Shown piece by piece: positions 24,616 through 38,420 of a stretch of 64,000 bases of DNA (the stretch's first letter is position 1; each line of letters begins with the position of its first letter). A program made the position numbers and the translations under genes. The notes under the pieces were generated by a model that saw only the letters and a program-made list of their open reading frames with translations, did no database searches and had not been told where the DNA came from. Source of the DNA: Apostichopus japonicus (lineage: Eukaryota > Echinodermata > Holothuroidea > Aspidochirotida > Stichopodidae); NCBI RefSeq assembly GCF_037975245.1, contig NC_092580.1, positions 24,009,001 to 24,073,000 on the forward strand, written 5' to 3'.

Positions 24616-24902
24616 AATAATAATAATAATAATAGACATTTATAATGCGCCGGTATCCATCAAAAGGAAAAGCTCATGGCACAGTGACACAAACAGTGCA
24701 ACAGCAAAACAAAAAACAGTAAACATAGTACAAGACAAAAATGCAAGCAAATATGGGCAACATTGAACAATTAATAAAACATTTTTCTTTAGATGAGTCT
24801 TGAGAGAGCATTTAAAAAAAGCAAGAGATGGACTGTGTTTTACATGTTCTGGAAGGCTGTTCCACAGAGAAGGGGCAGCAGCAGCAAAAGCTCTTTAGCC
24901 CC
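24616..24902 (+). mobile_element. AAT-microsatellite/TATAATGCGCC dispersed element
   Basis: Seven AAT repeats lead into ACATTTATAATGCGCC, then a body with TGAGTCTTGAGAGAGC and a GC-richer end reading CTGTTCCACAGAGAAGGGGC and stopping at CTCTTTAGCCCC. The same order (AAT array, TATAGCGCC, then GATGGGTCTTGAGTAGA) occurs at 40.9 kb, so both are copies of one dispersed family. Repeats of this general type are widespread in marine animal genomes; I cannot name the family. No coding capacity is visible, so it is presumably non-autonomous. Confidence 0.6.
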
Positions 24903-25208
24903 ATTATCGATTTAAGTATTTCATTTGATATGAATATTTCCACGATACATTTAAAGGCTTTGATCAGATTGAAATGTTCCAAATGTTAATATAGTGACAC
25001 CAGACTGACCCGAACCAGTTTAACCTGTTATTTTCACAGATATTGCGGAAGGGACCATCAATCTTTCTGCCTTAATTGCAGTCTGTATTTGTGACAAAAA
25101 ACCTTTTCTTTCATTATTTCTTTTACATTTCAGGGCCAATAATTGTATTTTGTTATCATGCATGAGTTTCATGTACAGAACCATTAAACTGTCTCAAAGT
25201 GGAAAGCA

Positions 25209-25590
25209 TTTTCGTTTCGTTTCGTTTATTCCAGTATAAATTGCATAAAATACAGTTCATAAATAGGAAAGTGGTGAGTATAATAAATAAATTAAATAAA
25301 ATGTTATGTGCATTCATAAAATGTATAAAAGTTAGGAAACAGTAACCCAATTAGGGAATAAAAATTGTGGAAACTATACAAATTACATCAAATCAAGTCA
25401 TTCAAAGTGTCATGTTGAATAAAAATAGATACTCTGTATACAAACGAGTTTCTGAAAACTTGCACTCTATATGTTGGTGTCAATGCACGATTCCTGAGAT
25501 TATAGGTAGTGTGTCGACACAGTGATTTCAGTTCTGCAGTGGAAAGTGAAAAACAAAAACAAACTAAAACTTTCTTTTTATTGCCCAAGT
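25209..25590 (-). mobile_element. LINE (non-LTR retrotransposon) 3' end fragment
   Basis: On the minus strand an open frame (25588-25388) includes HTTYNLRNRALTPTYRVQ and SFVYRVSIF. This resembles the C-terminal tail of non-LTR reverse-transcriptase ORFs, where a YNLRN or YNTR motif is followed by a basic stretch and SF.Y...WN. The frame is followed by an AT-rich 3' UTR ending in ACTGGAATAAACG and three AAACG-type repeats (25211-25228 on the + strand), a simple-repeat tail typical of CR1/L2-like elements. The Trp-Asn pair of the usual motif is missing, so the copy is decayed, and most of the element is absent (5' truncation). The assignment rests on motif resemblance. Confidence 0.55.
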
Positions 25591-26910
25591 ATTAAAGTAA
25601 GGACTGTATGTTAATATAAGCAGCTTTTTTTTTGTATTGCATAAGACTGTGTTGTGTGTTAAAGCAGATTTTCCTCTTTCTTGGTAGTGTTGTCCTTTGA
25701 AAGATTAACACACAATAGCTTATTGTATACTGTACCAAGTGGAGTGTGGATTTACTGTACTGGTGACTAAGACTATTTACCTGTAGAGAGTACTTAGGAA
25801 GCTTAAGAATATTGAAATGAGGGATTTAAAAGGACACACAGCATCAACAAACTAGATCACCATACTGAAGTTTTAGCCTTGTGTGTGCATGTGGTAAGCA
25901 TATATTTTACTTTTGTTCGGAATAATGAGGGTTGGACAAAGATCAAGGTCTTTTATCAAAAAGCCACCTGTATTTTCTTAAGATACAATTTAGAAGTCTT
26001 CTTGCTTTGTGGCTGCCTCTTAAACCCTACTTGACCCTAAAATATATTTAACCCTTAAAACATATTTAAATGAAATGGCTAGTCTGAATAGAAAGAAAGA
26101 ATTTAAAGAAAGAAATGTTTGTACAGGACTTCCTGTTCTAGTGAGTGACTTGACAGTAATTCTATCAAGGCACACAATAGCACGTGATGAGCGCAGTTAA
26201 TTTGATTACATTAATTTCATTACTTTGTATTGACATCTGACATTTGCCAGTTCCACTGATCAAAATTTATGCCAAGATCCATATCCTGTGACTGCTCTAT
26301 AAAAGTTTGTGAAAGTTCTTCCTGAATCCGATATTGCACAATAATATGGTATTTAGCCTCAATATTTAGGGTCTTGTACTGCAGGAAGCTTTAGCCCCGA
26401 TTCCTATATGTAAACTATGTATGCTATGCTATCTAGGTATACATACATCGTCTACGAAACAGTGGCAGGGTTAGGATCAAGTGTTCACTGTTTGTTTTAA
26501 TTGAAAAGTTGCTGACCAACTCAACAATTGACAAATTCCCTGAGCTGACAGAATAACAAACTAGCAACTAGCTTTTGCAAATTGTTGTAATTCAGTTTTG
26601 GTATCACCATGCAGTACCCCCATTTAACATCTACAGTACACTACAGTCTCTTTAATGATGCACAGAGGATATGTCTTCATAAACACATGCAGCAAGAGCC
26701 AGATCGGACCCCAGGGACAACTATATCACAAGTACCACTTTGTGGCAATCTTCATATATCCCCTTCCGTGGGTCCCCAAATTGACCCCTAGACACCCCCT
26801 TGTCCCTGACTCTCACATCCTATCAGACCTGTTCATTAAAGATCATTTATCAACTGGTGGAACTTGTGAGAAAAGTAGAACTCTGGTTTGTAAAGTCAAA
26901 TCATTTCCAT

Positions 26911-26983
26911 CAATTGGTTAGCTGCCGGTTGGACCAACGTAAGGGCTAGCCTTACGTTGGTCCTAAGGTATGCCAGTCAATTG
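26911..26983 (+). other. 73-nt imperfect hairpin with a perfect 14-bp stem
   Basis: GGACCAACGTAAGG (26931-26944) is exactly complementary to CCTTACGTTGGTCC (26950-26963) around the 5-base loop GCTAG. Outside it, CAATTG at 26911-26916 and 26978-26983 are equally spaced and can pair, with further scattered pairs between. The size is within the range of a microRNA precursor or another structured RNA, but the middle of the stem is poorly paired. It could also be the relic of a small inverted-repeat element. Confidence 0.4.
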
Positions 26984-29900
26984 TGTTAGCTCTTATTGTG
27001 TGTACTAATGGCACATGTGTGTCGTCTGCTCATGCACATAAACAGCGATCAGAATCATGCATATGCTATGAATTAAGAAATGTTGGCTCATAAGAATAAT
27101 GGCCAGCCATTTTATGCGAATGTTTATTTTATAGAAGGATATTGCGTGAGAAAGTTTGTCAAGGATTCCGTTGTGCAAACTTTTTCCTTGACAATGTAGT
27201 TAGATCTGTTTAAAGTGGTTCATGTAGGCTTTGAAAGGAAAGTATAATGACAAACGTACAGGTGTTTTAGATCAATTTATTAGTTTTGTCTTATAGTAAA
27301 AATTGATGTTAAAACCCTGCAGACATTAGCCAGCAGATAGAAAATTCAATGTTACCAAATCATTTATGTATCCCAGCTTAAAAATTTACAGTAACATCAA
27401 CCTCTTGTGTTTAAATTTCCTCTGTGTTCATATTCTTTTTAATGTGGACCTAGCGTGTTGCTTTAATGAAGATATAATGTTATTTATTTTGTCTGTGCTG
27501 TGATATTGGGTGAATGATCCCGGTAGACTTTGGTGCTATGCTGTCATTGAAGCTGAACGTCAGACTATGGATATATGAGAAGAGATATGAGATAATGATA
27601 TTAGAGGGGCCTGCCTTTATAAGTTTTAGCAATATTTCAATATATCTAAAAGTTAGTTTTAAATTAAAACACAGTTTTACTGGAAATTCTCTGTAGTTTC
27701 TCGTCAGCGAAGTAGATGAATCGGTACCCTTCTGCACAAGAGGGTAATTAGCATTGAACGCTAATTGTTTCAGTGTGAACTATCAGGCCATGCAGATAAT
27801 CTTTAGAAGGTGTACATGAACAGTCTTCAATATATACTTTTAGTATAATTAGCTATGATTCTTTTGGTTTAAATAATATAAAGTATGAAGGAGATGGCAG
27901 GGTATAGATAGATGATGGCAGCTAGGGTAGGTGAAATGGTGGTGGAAGGAGGAATAAGCCCAGAACTCAGACCTGACAAAGAGGGGGTGGGGAGGGATCA
28001 GTATAGCCCCTTGGCCAAGGCAAAATCCAGACTTAAAAAAACAGTTGACATAATTGTCTGCGGAGCCCGACATGGCTCTGAAATGCTCCGCTACAACTCA
28101 TTGTTTTTCCTGCGATCTATGGTGACGAGATTTTAATGTCCATGCTCCAAAGATATGGAAAAGACAGCCAGAATATCAAGAAAAGTCATTATGTAAAATT
28201 GAACATTCTCCTGAAAGACCCCCCTCCCCCATTTTCTCTAGAGGAACTTTTTACTGTCCCTTTCATTTTACTTCAGCACCTTATATAGCCACAGATTTTG
28301 ACTTCCAATAATTGTCGTGTATTGATGGATTGGTTGGTTGTTTGTTTGGTCGTTGAAGTTTGGCTGATCAGCTGGATCAAAAGGCAACATTCTTGCATGT
28401 TCCAAGAAGTCAAGAAAGATTCCACTTAAATTATTAACATGTTCATTAGAATCAGAATAAGAATGTAAATAACGTCCATAATGTAACGATACAATGCATC
28501 CATCCTTTCCGTCTAATTCTCCGTACCCAGAGTGCAGGTTTGATTTACCCACATGTGGTTGTGGTATTGAATCCCTGTATCTGGAGGAGGAAGTAAAAAA
28601 TTACCAATTTGACCAATCTTGCAACACTTGTGTAATTTAATAGACTCTATTCCTTTAAATATTGAATAAACACACGGAAATAAACTTTCCCATGGAAATA
28701 TCTATCTGCATCCTTGATACAGTAATCAAATCAAAATATAGTTACCTCGGACAGTCTAATAAATGTAAACAATTAAGCTTTTTTATGCATGAGGAGGACC
28801 ACTTGAGCTTAATATGATAGGGATTGCGTTGAACGGTGATAAAACAAGGGGTATTTATGATTCTTCGAATTTGGGTAAGCAATCTATTTTTTTAATATTT
28901 TCATGTAATATTAAACATATATAATCTAGAATAGTATTCTTTGGATAGATGCACAGGGGGAGTATTAACCAGGTTAAGTTTATATATGACAAATTACTGG
29001 AAACTTTGTGTATCAACAATGACACTTTTTCGTACCACCACAATGTGCGGTGTAGATGAAATGGCTTAAGTAGAATTCTTTTATGACCTTCAAAACATAT
29101 TTAAATAGGGTCATATAAAAAAGAAGGAATCTCTGTTATCGTGCATTTAAATCATATGTGGCGATCTGCTTCTGGACATTTTGCTTTCATTTCAGATACA
29201 GAAATTCAAAAATTGTAGTTCAATGATTTAACCCTGAATGAAAATGTAATTTGAAACTATGAAGGAATATGTAGTTAAAAACTCCTGTTTCTTAATTTTA
29301 AGGGAGAACATGTAAGGAAAATCCCCCCAAACAGCTGGCAAATTCCATTGGAACTCTGTACTTTCTTGCTGATTCATAGAAACGTCTCACCTTCTTTGAA
29401 AAGTACAAGAAGCTAGATCTGTAATAGGTCATCAAATGCCAACTGGCTGTGATATTGTCCTTTATCTGGATTATATATCTCGCTAATTCTTCCATGGTAT
29501 TTAAATAAATTGTAGTCAGTGTATTTGGAATCATACAGTGAGAGAGTGGGGGAGGGGAGGCCTCACTAAGGTAAAGAACAAGGTATGAGAATTTTGTATT
29601 TCTTTGGAAGATTTCTTTGTAATTAGATTCCAAGTGGTTCTAATAAACAGGTATGTCATATCCTGACAGGTTTCCTCATGCAAAAGGTGAGCAGACTTAT
29701 CTGCAGTCCCATACATGGCGCATGTAGCATCAGCAGTAATGTTTATAGCAATGAATGCATTTTCCAGCAAAATCTTGATAACTAGTAAACAATATACTCT
29801 TCTGAAGTAAAATTAAGGCTGATATTGACAATGCATATGTGTTACCTCAGGTTTTTATCTAATGAATATAACGAAAGTAATCTTGTAGCTCTAAACATTC

Positions 29901-31239
29901 AAATTCATGCTAATGTTGATTAAGAGCTTGCCAAATTGATTGGGCAACATTTGGCCACATACTGTAGAGCTAATGTTCAACACATTCCATATTTTGTTGT
30001 TACCAAGTATGAAAAGGTACAGTACAATTAGCACTGATTATATGTGATGCATGCATGTAAACATCATATCTATATATTAATATCATATATATCTATATAT
30101 ACAGTATATATGTATACATATATGTTGTAAGCTTACTTCAAATTCAATATCTGTTAAGATAATTATGGAGGAGGTGCAGTTATTAATTAGAAACAGACCA
30201 GAAATAAAACTATACTGTTGTATCTGGCAAAATATCAAACCACAAAGAAAAACATGGTGAAAAGAAACCTCATTAGTAGTAGATTGGAATCAACAGGGGA
30301 ATCCCCAATGGTATTCAGACAGCACTAAAATCTGTACTGTTTTTTTTTAATGGTCATTACTATACAGTGAAAATACAAGTAATATTTTTTCTACTTATCA
30401 GGAATCCTGACATTGTTTGATCTAGCAGATTCATCTTCAAAGTCAAAAACTAACTGATCATGCTAGAAGATCAAACATCAGGTCGCTATGGTGATTTTAA
30501 CTATAGTTTTTCAATACTCACAGTGTATAGTTAACCTAAATTGAAATTAGTTTTTAAGCTCTCTCTCTCTCACTTCCTTCAATGTACTATACAAACAGTG
30601 TATATTTTTTTTTTCATTATTTTCTATGCCATACGTGTAGAATGTCACTCAAACCACTGCGACACCATTTTGCAATGTACAGTGTATGTAACTACATTGT
30701 AATTTACACTGCAGTGTTTGTTGCTAACACCAGCTGTTGCAGTACACACTGTATACACGTACTGTACCAACAGATTTCTCAAACTTAAATCTTGTGATAG
30801 AATGAAAAAGCATCAATTCTCCTTTAACGCAGCATCTTAATTACTATGGTTTGTTTTCTTCTGATATCTTTAATGTTTATGTTCATTTTTAAAACCTTCA
30901 TATTCTAATTTGCTTATTTAAATCAGAAATATGATTTTAGTGGCCTGAAGCAAAGACATGCATTACCAGATCCGACTACCACCTTCACCTTCCCTACACC
31001 TCTCTCCTGCCCCTTTCCTCCTTCATGCCAGACCATGTACCAACTGCCCACACACTTTGTTTCATGTGTATCGATCCCTTAAAATTGTATGGAGCTTCCA
31101 GTGTAAATGTAATCTGTTGATCTGTGTTCATACTTCTAGATATAATTCCTTTTCTGACAAAAGCATTACAGATCCTATGGTCAGTTGTGCTCATCCTTAA
31201 GTATTGAACCCTCCATGAACTGGACATGTAGATAAAATT

Positions 31240-31575
31240 ACATCTCCGATATGCAAATTGATCTCCATCACTGCGTCCATCTTTCGTGTACCTCGGCCTG
31301 ATGTAGAAGCGGCGGTTTTTACCCGCAAGGCATTGATTTGCGCTAAGAGAGTCCTTCAGAGTGACCAGGTTACAAAAATGTTAATTAGTATACACTTGAA
31401 AGCCTCCCCATCACCACCATCCTATCAATAAATGGGATTAATTAGCCGAAAGTGAAAGGTGATGCAGCTTGTAGCCCAACAGCGGAGCCTAATGAGATAA
31501 TGAAGCAGATTGCTTTACTGGGGGTGGGATTGAGAAATGGAGAGATCATGCCTGATCATCCTCTTAGTGAGAGAG
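31240..31575. promoter_or_regulatory. possible conserved non-coding element / enhancer
   Basis: This stretch is clearly more complex than the simple-repeat-rich intron around it and has no open frame of note. It holds a perfect POU octamer, ATGCAAAT, at 31251-31258; two TTAATTAG homeodomain-type sites at 31381 and 31438; and CCTAATGAGATAATGA near 31488. Such clustering is typical of developmental enhancers in long introns, but without a comparison to related species the reading is only a suggestion. A GA-rich tract follows at 31565-31605. Confidence 0.3.
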
Positions 31576-33438
31576 GGAGGTTGAGAGAGAGTGAGAGAGA
31601 GGATGGATTATGACTGTCAACTGGTCAGTAAAGCTTTTACCTGAAGAATTTGTGGGATAAAACATATTCACAGACAAGGAGATACAATTATCAAGACTGC
31701 TACAACAAAAAGCGTGTTAGAATTTCAAAGGCACTCATCATCGGTATGAAAATAGCTAATGCATATAATTAGAACGGAAGGTAATGTATCCTTTCGGGTA
31801 CATGTCGTAATATACCCCCCCCCCCCCAATATACATATCTAAACTGTATTGATTGGTCATTCTGTATGTACTTCATTACTTATACTCTTCTTACAGCACA
31901 AATGCTTTGAAGAGTTTTATTTTTGATATACGTCAGTTCTGTTTCATTTTGAAATGTGTCAGTTACGTTTATAGTATCTTGTGTCATACTTAGAGGAAAA
32001 AGTTTTTAATGATTTATTAAGAGAGGGTCGTGGCAGAGCTTGTCATATCTTCAGTTCTTTTAAGTGGTATTTTCCTGTTATACATTAAATAGGTGTTTAA
32101 AGGGGGACATACATTAGTTGTGATGTCAGTGATAGATTGGAAATTAATCATACATGTACGAATACTTATACATGTTGCTATTCACCATGATCACAAAATA
32201 ACTAGTTCAGATCAATACATCATGCAACTTTTTAACTTTTGGTTTGTGGTCGAAAGAACATCTTTAGATCACCCGTGTGTCTTCACATACATTACCCCAG
32301 GTAAAATGCTGTGATGTCATAAACCACTATTACACCTAACGACCAATTAAAGCCTCATAACTAAAATGAATAATTAGTGATCAGTAGGTTTTGTAAACTT
32401 GCCTTATTTTATAACTACAGTACTGAGAAACATGAAGAACTTGGTTACAGATCCATGGCCGGTTATGCTTTAAAACTGAGGGAATTTTCTGTCGTACATT
32501 TAAAAAGGAAAGAAGATATCATCCTAGTCAGTTCAGAATCTGTGTAAATTAAAAGAAAAGTCACATGCTCGTTACTTGAAAATGAAGCCTAAAGGTTTCA
32601 AGTAAGACTTTTAAATTTGAAGAAGACAGCACAAAAGGATGATCTTACAAACCACTTTTAAATTGATATCAATCTTTCAAGGACTTATTCATATGCTACG
32701 TAAGTTTAATTTTTGTTTTGAACTGCTGACGTTTGCTGTAATCACAATAATATACATGCATCAGCAAAAATGATACATGTCATTGCAGAGTTTGTTACTC
32801 AAAAAGTTTGTCTTCATTCATTGGGTTGATTATTGTTACTGATAGTGCAACCCTTACATTGTCTGGAGGGTAATCTTAATAGTGTCAACATTTTGTCACA
32901 TTGCTTCTTAATTTAGCTGATTGGGTGTGTCTGACATTGTTGCCACAGTTAGGATGTCTTTCCCTTACCTTCGCTGACTTTCTCGGCCAGTTCTTATATC
33001 AAAAGTTGAAGTATCAAAGTTGTTAATGTCTTTCTGCTGATCGTGGAGGTCTCTTTTGTAAGAATTTTGTAGCTACGATGATATAGCAGAGTTCTGTTAT
33101 ATGGATGTATATTTCGTATCCTAGCTTCTACATATCCTACAGGATACATCAAGTTGAAAGGTAGGTAATATCATAATGTGACATGTCATTGTATCTTCTG
33201 GAAGAAAGAAAACAGTCAGGGAGAATACATGATGGATGGCATTTTGTGATGACTTAAATTTGCCAAATTATTTTGCAAAACATTAAGTTGCTTCAGTTGA
33301 GTAGGTCAAAAGTTGATAGGCTTATGGTGTACAATGACAAAAGTATAAGTGGTTTTGAAAAGCAAAATAACAAAGCAGTAACTGAATCTGGTGACATCTT
33401 ATAGGCAACTTTGGTATATATCATGTGTTGTGATATTG

Positions 33439-33474
33439 GCATTTCAGTCAACTATTGCATTTCAGTCAACTATT
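33439..33474 (+). repeat. perfect 18-bp tandem duplication
   Basis: GCATTTCAGTCAACTATT occurs twice head to tail with no differences, which suggests a recent slippage event. Confidence 0.9.
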
Positions 33475-35118
33475 CAGAGGGAATATGTTTTTAATGTATT
33501 CAGTGAAATCGAGTAATCCTCTCGTGAGCATTAGCTGTGCAGATCACTACATGGTGCGTCATGTTGTCTATGCTTATGTACTATATATATTACAAGCACT
33601 ATAGGGACACTGCAGTCAGGGATTTATATGTCAACTCTCAGTAGGAATGGAGGAATTTTAAGTGCTGTCCTTCCTCTGTTGAAAGGAGGCAGTCGGTCCT
33701 CGAAAAGGTGAAAGATGTATTCAGTCTTTTAGTACACAGTCCAAGCAGTATTAGTAGGGGAGGTGTATAAATGCAAGATCTCTCCAGTGGGCTGTTGCTC
33801 AACTCACTGGTCAAAACAACAATAGAGGTTTTCTGTTGGTCATCTAGGGATTTGCAGATTCCTGTTTGTGTCTGTTGTCAAACTGTGACCTTGAAAGATC
33901 TAGGCTTTTACCTGCATTGTCTAAATTACCTCTGTTGCCATGGGAATGAGATTGTTCATTGTGTAGAAGTTGGATAGAAAGTGAGAGAAGGTAAACTTTT
34001 TTTTTTCTCCTTCTGTTCAAATTCTATGAATTTGTGAATTTCATCTCTTTTTCACCCGCACATATCATTTCTGGTTTCTAGTTTGGTCACATTCTAGTTA
34101 GATACATCTGTATATTGATATAAAATACATCTCCTGTGGTAGATGTAACAATGTGTTCTTTGTTTGTTTTTTGTTTTTGTTTTGTTTGTTTTTGTTTGTG
34201 CAATAGATCATAACAAGCTGATATGTTAATATTCCCACCCACCCAACCAATTATCTAGTCAACATAGTTTCCATTTGTAAACATTTATAGGAAAGTCAGA
34301 GATGTTCTTATACGTGAAGAATATATATGCGAAGGAAATATTTTGTTTTTGTTCGTCGTAGTTGTAGTGTATTTTCTGTCACCTTGACATTAAAATTAAT
34401 GTGATAATGTGAATGTTATGTAAATGTAATGTAATGTAAGAAAGGGTGTAAAATAATTGTAGGTTCTGAATATTAGGTGAACTTTGACCTTCTGCTACTC
34501 TTTCTTTGATATGGTGGTAGACCTCAATGTAAAAGTTCAACAAGGCTATTTAGACAGACTAGATTTCTCAAGAGCTGATATGTTGTTCAATTGCACTGAA
34601 ACAATATGTACAGTAAATCAATGTCATTTGTAATACAGTGTAGTGTGACATATAATGTTTGTAGTACAGACATACAAAAAAAATCATTTATCTAGCAGGG
34701 ATTACATTTCATTCAGTGATCACTTTATTTGTACACTAATCAGATTAAAAACTCTGATGTTTCCTGGTCTCTGCTATGCCTAATTGAAATCTTTTGATTT
34801 GATTTGACCTGGATCAAATTGAAATTGTGTTTACATTAGAAACTTTTCATGTGCAGCAGCTTCGTATGGAACTCTGAGATCGTCTGTACATGTATAATAC
34901 TTGTCTAGACTATATACACAATCTGTTTTAAGACATGCAATGTTTCCTGTTTGAACATACAAGATGGCATCACTCTGTCATTATACATACACTGTAATAG
35001 GATCAACCATGCATAGACAGTACGAGAACTAAATATCTTTCTTTTTCCTAACTTTCCATTTTTCTGGAAATGACCATTTTTGTTCAGATCTTCAAATTAA
35101 TCTTCAGTTTTCTTCTAA

Positions 35119-35119
<1 letters not shown>

Positions 35120-35197
<78 letters not shown>

Positions 35198-35204
35198 TAT
35201 ATAG

Positions 35205-35237
<33 letters not shown>

Positions 35238-35240
35238 TAT
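35120..35240. repeat. AT microsatellite with interspersed GATA
   Basis: About 120 bases of TA dinucleotides broken by a few G bases that create GATATA units. The minus-strand open frame here encodes only a Tyr-Ile repeat and is not a gene. Confidence 0.95.
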
Positions 35241-36219
35241 TGTGCAAATTGATATCACTCGTCTTGTCTTACATGTCTTACATGTTTCATATCTGGACAT
35301 GCGTCCTTTTACAAAATGCATGGCTGCAGTTACATATCAGACTGCCAGGGAAGTTGCTTAATCAACTGAGACGTTTTCCCACGAAAATATTTTTTTTGTC
35401 CAATGACGACTTGATTTGGAGAGTAAAATGCTGACTTCTCACCTGTAGTCTATTTCACTTTTCAAATGATTGCATGAATATAAGACTTATTAGGTAAAAT
35501 TGAAACTGGAGTCATTTGTGCCCCAGCATGGGCCCAGCATGGTGTTGTGATGTGTCATAGTGTACAGTTTTTGAGGTCAGTTTTGTTTATAGTCGAGGAA
35601 GCAGGAACACATGTCGACCTCACCGTTTCCGGTCCTGCAGTGGTCTTTCCTATGGTTTATATCGATATTGATGTTTTCCAACCATGTCCTGCCACAGAAA
35701 ACAAATGGAATCATTGTTATGTATATTTTTAATGGTGATTGGTTTAGGTTGTTATCTTTAATGTGTTGTTAATAGCCATGTGTGCATGGAATGCATAAAG
35801 GTAACAATATTTTCAGTTGTGGCTGAAATTTCAATGGGTCCTTTCTTTCAAAGGTCTTGTTTTCAGCAGTGTGCTTGAGTAATTATCAGTATAATTTTCA
35901 TTTTTAAGACCAGCTGGATGCCAGATGATTTGTAATCTTTCCTCTGGGAATTAAAGAGACTGCTTATATATTTTGAAAGTACGAAAGAAGGATGTTTTGC
36001 TCATAGAGGATAGGGATTGCGGGAGCAAAGTCGTCATGATGCAGTCGCATGATTGAATTTACATATTAAAAGCATGAAAATGCTATGTATATATGGCTCA
36101 CTTCATTGATATCTCCTGTGCATTCTCCCAATCAAATGCTAGGAGGTGTTTCCCCTTTTGCCAGCCCTCCTCCCTCAAACAAAACAAAAAACGTACCAGA
36201 GCTAGTTATTAGCCTATAA

Positions 36220-36269
36220 TCAATGATATATAATATATTATATGAAGTCAATGATATATAATATATTAT
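36220..36269 (+). repeat. 28-bp tandem duplication
   Basis: A 22-base AT-rich segment starting TCAATGATATATAATATAT occurs at 36220 and again at 36248, separated by 6 bases. Confidence 0.8.
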
Positions 36270-37920
36270 AAATTCAAATATATTCAAATTAGACAAGACT
36301 CTTAAAAAAAGGAGTTGAAATTTTTAAATCTGTAAAGGAAATGTTGTAACAAAAGTTGAACAAGCATGCTGAGCAGATATTTGGTAGTTTACACAATGTA
36401 TGTTGCAATTTATACAACTGGCTTGTTATTAAGATAAATCTCTTTGTCCCTCACACCCTCCTCTCCCACCTTTCCTCACATCTTCATTACCCCCCCCCCC
36501 CTCCTCAAGATTTGCTCCCAGACTTGGCACTACCACATACTGCTGATTTTCTTAATCTGTCATTCTGTTCCACCTTCTTGCAGATCCATGAACTTGGCAG
36601 GTTTCTTGGCTCAAAAGATTAGAATATTCTGATCTCTCTTTGGCTGGGAATTTGTTGACGAAAATGTACCCATAATTTTCAAACCCTAAGGATACAGAAA
36701 ATTATAGATGTAATGCCAACAAATTGTAAAAAAGAAAGAAAAAAAAAGGAGGGGGGGGGGATTGGAGTCACATGACATCACAAAACTATGCCACTTTACA
36801 GAGAATCATATGGACAAATTTTCTTTTAGGGGTTACTGGGTGATAACTTTCTCTGACCTTTTGCTTTTTGTGATGTCACCAGGGAATTAACGATTCCTGT
36901 AAATACAGCCCTCAGGGGCTGAAATAACAGGTAACAAGTATGACCTATCTTGAAGGACAGGAGAAAGAGAGAGATAGACAACAAAAAAACTCATCTCAAG
37001 TTCAGTTTTGGCCTTGATCCTGATCTTAACATGTACCTACATGAGAGTTATTTGAAACCAGTATTTGTGAAGTCTTCCATATGGTTTGGAAGACTACCAG
37101 GATAGATTAGGAGTCTTGTACCTCTCTCTACAGTACCTGTGTTAACAGTCATCATGAAAAGCTGCTGCTGGTGTGTCTGTCACATATGAGCTCTGACTGG
37201 AAAATATAAACATAAATAAGAATTGGATTTTATAACTAGGCTTGAAAAAGCGGATTTTGAAGTTTTACCTTGGGAATGGATCAAGTTTAATCAGGTAGTA
37301 AAATATGCATATCTTTAATTGAATTATCATTATTTATTAAATTTGTTTATCATTTATAAGTGAACTAATTGCACTCTTCATAAACGTGCCCTTAATTTTT
37401 TTTGGACAAGTTGATTCTTATTAAAGTAAAGATTAACTTTAAGAGACTATATATGGTTATTGGAGATTGTAAGTAAAATTATGACTATATAGCTCATGGG
37501 TTGAGTGTTTGTTTAAGAAATAAAATCAATTTTGAAGTGATCATGTTGAAAATCATGATGATTTTTATACTTGAGATATTCGTATATATTTTACCGCAAT
37601 TGTGTCAAGTACTTCATCGCCTGTGTTGCAGTTTTGCTAATGTACACATACTTAGGAATTTCATTTATGTGAACCGCACACCGACCACAGAATTCAGTGA
37701 ATTTTATGTGTTCAGTCACTTTATGCGTACAATGGCGGAATTGATGTGAACATTGTGCAAATGAAATTTTGGCGCGAGGTTGTAGCTTCCTCTTCATTTT
37801 GTATATACAGTAATATGTTGACAGCATGTTTTATATTATGCTGTGCTATGTTTCAGTCCAGATTAACCAATTTCCTTGTGAAGGTGTGACTGTTTAACAT
37901 TAAACCAGGTGCATGTATAG

Positions 37921-37921
<1 letters not shown>

Positions 37922-37979
<58 letters not shown>
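37922..37979. repeat. pure TA microsatellite
   Basis: About 29 uninterrupted TA dinucleotides. This is a second long AT microsatellite within 3 kb of the one at 35.1 kb. Confidence 0.95.
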
Positions 37980-37981
<2 letters not shown>

Positions 37982-38406
37982 CATCTAGATGACCTGCAAC
38001 TGAAAACTTTTCAAATTGCTGTGATTTTTACATATCCTGCTTAAAGTCATCTTTAGTTAGTGGATATAAGCATGTTCCTTTTAGGGGGCAGGCTGGCAGG
38101 GATGCTCTCTGTGTATACATATATGTCTCATACTGAGGAAGTTATTATTTATCTTGTACCTCTGGCGCCTACAATATTGTACTTGAAGAGGGTTTTAATG
38201 TCCAGCCTATAAGATGTGTTAATAAGCAATATTCATGTCGAAAAAGAGCAATTAAATTGTCAGCTGTCTGTGAGATGAGGTAACCATACTCCCAAAAGAG
38301 GTCACAGTATAATTAATTAAAACCTGTCTGGGTAGCTGTGTGGGTCGTTGTCGGACTTGATGACTATTAAAAGCAGTAATGCTCTTCTCTACGGTGGAAA
38401 CAAACC

Positions 38407-38420
38407 GTTGTCGTGGCAAC
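38407..38420. promoter_or_regulatory. RFX X-box-like palindrome
   Basis: GTTGTCGTGGCAAC is a near-perfect palindrome that fits the RFX X-box consensus (GTNRCC, short spacer, RGYAAC). It lies in a local CpG-containing patch. Function is inferred from the motif only. Confidence 0.4.

Noticed and set aside
35115-35321. Minus-strand frame with a Tyr-Ile repeat
   Set aside because: It is a translation of an AT microsatellite.
35594-35732. Open frame VEEAGTHVDLTVSGP... after a TTTATAG acceptor-like site
   Set aside because: The phase does not fit either candidate distal exon, there is no polyadenylation signal close by, and I recognise no domain.
33439-36269. CRISPR-like or other regularly spaced repeats
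   Set aside because: Only pairs of short tandem duplications occur, with no array of equal repeats and unique spacers, and the DNA is eukaryotic.
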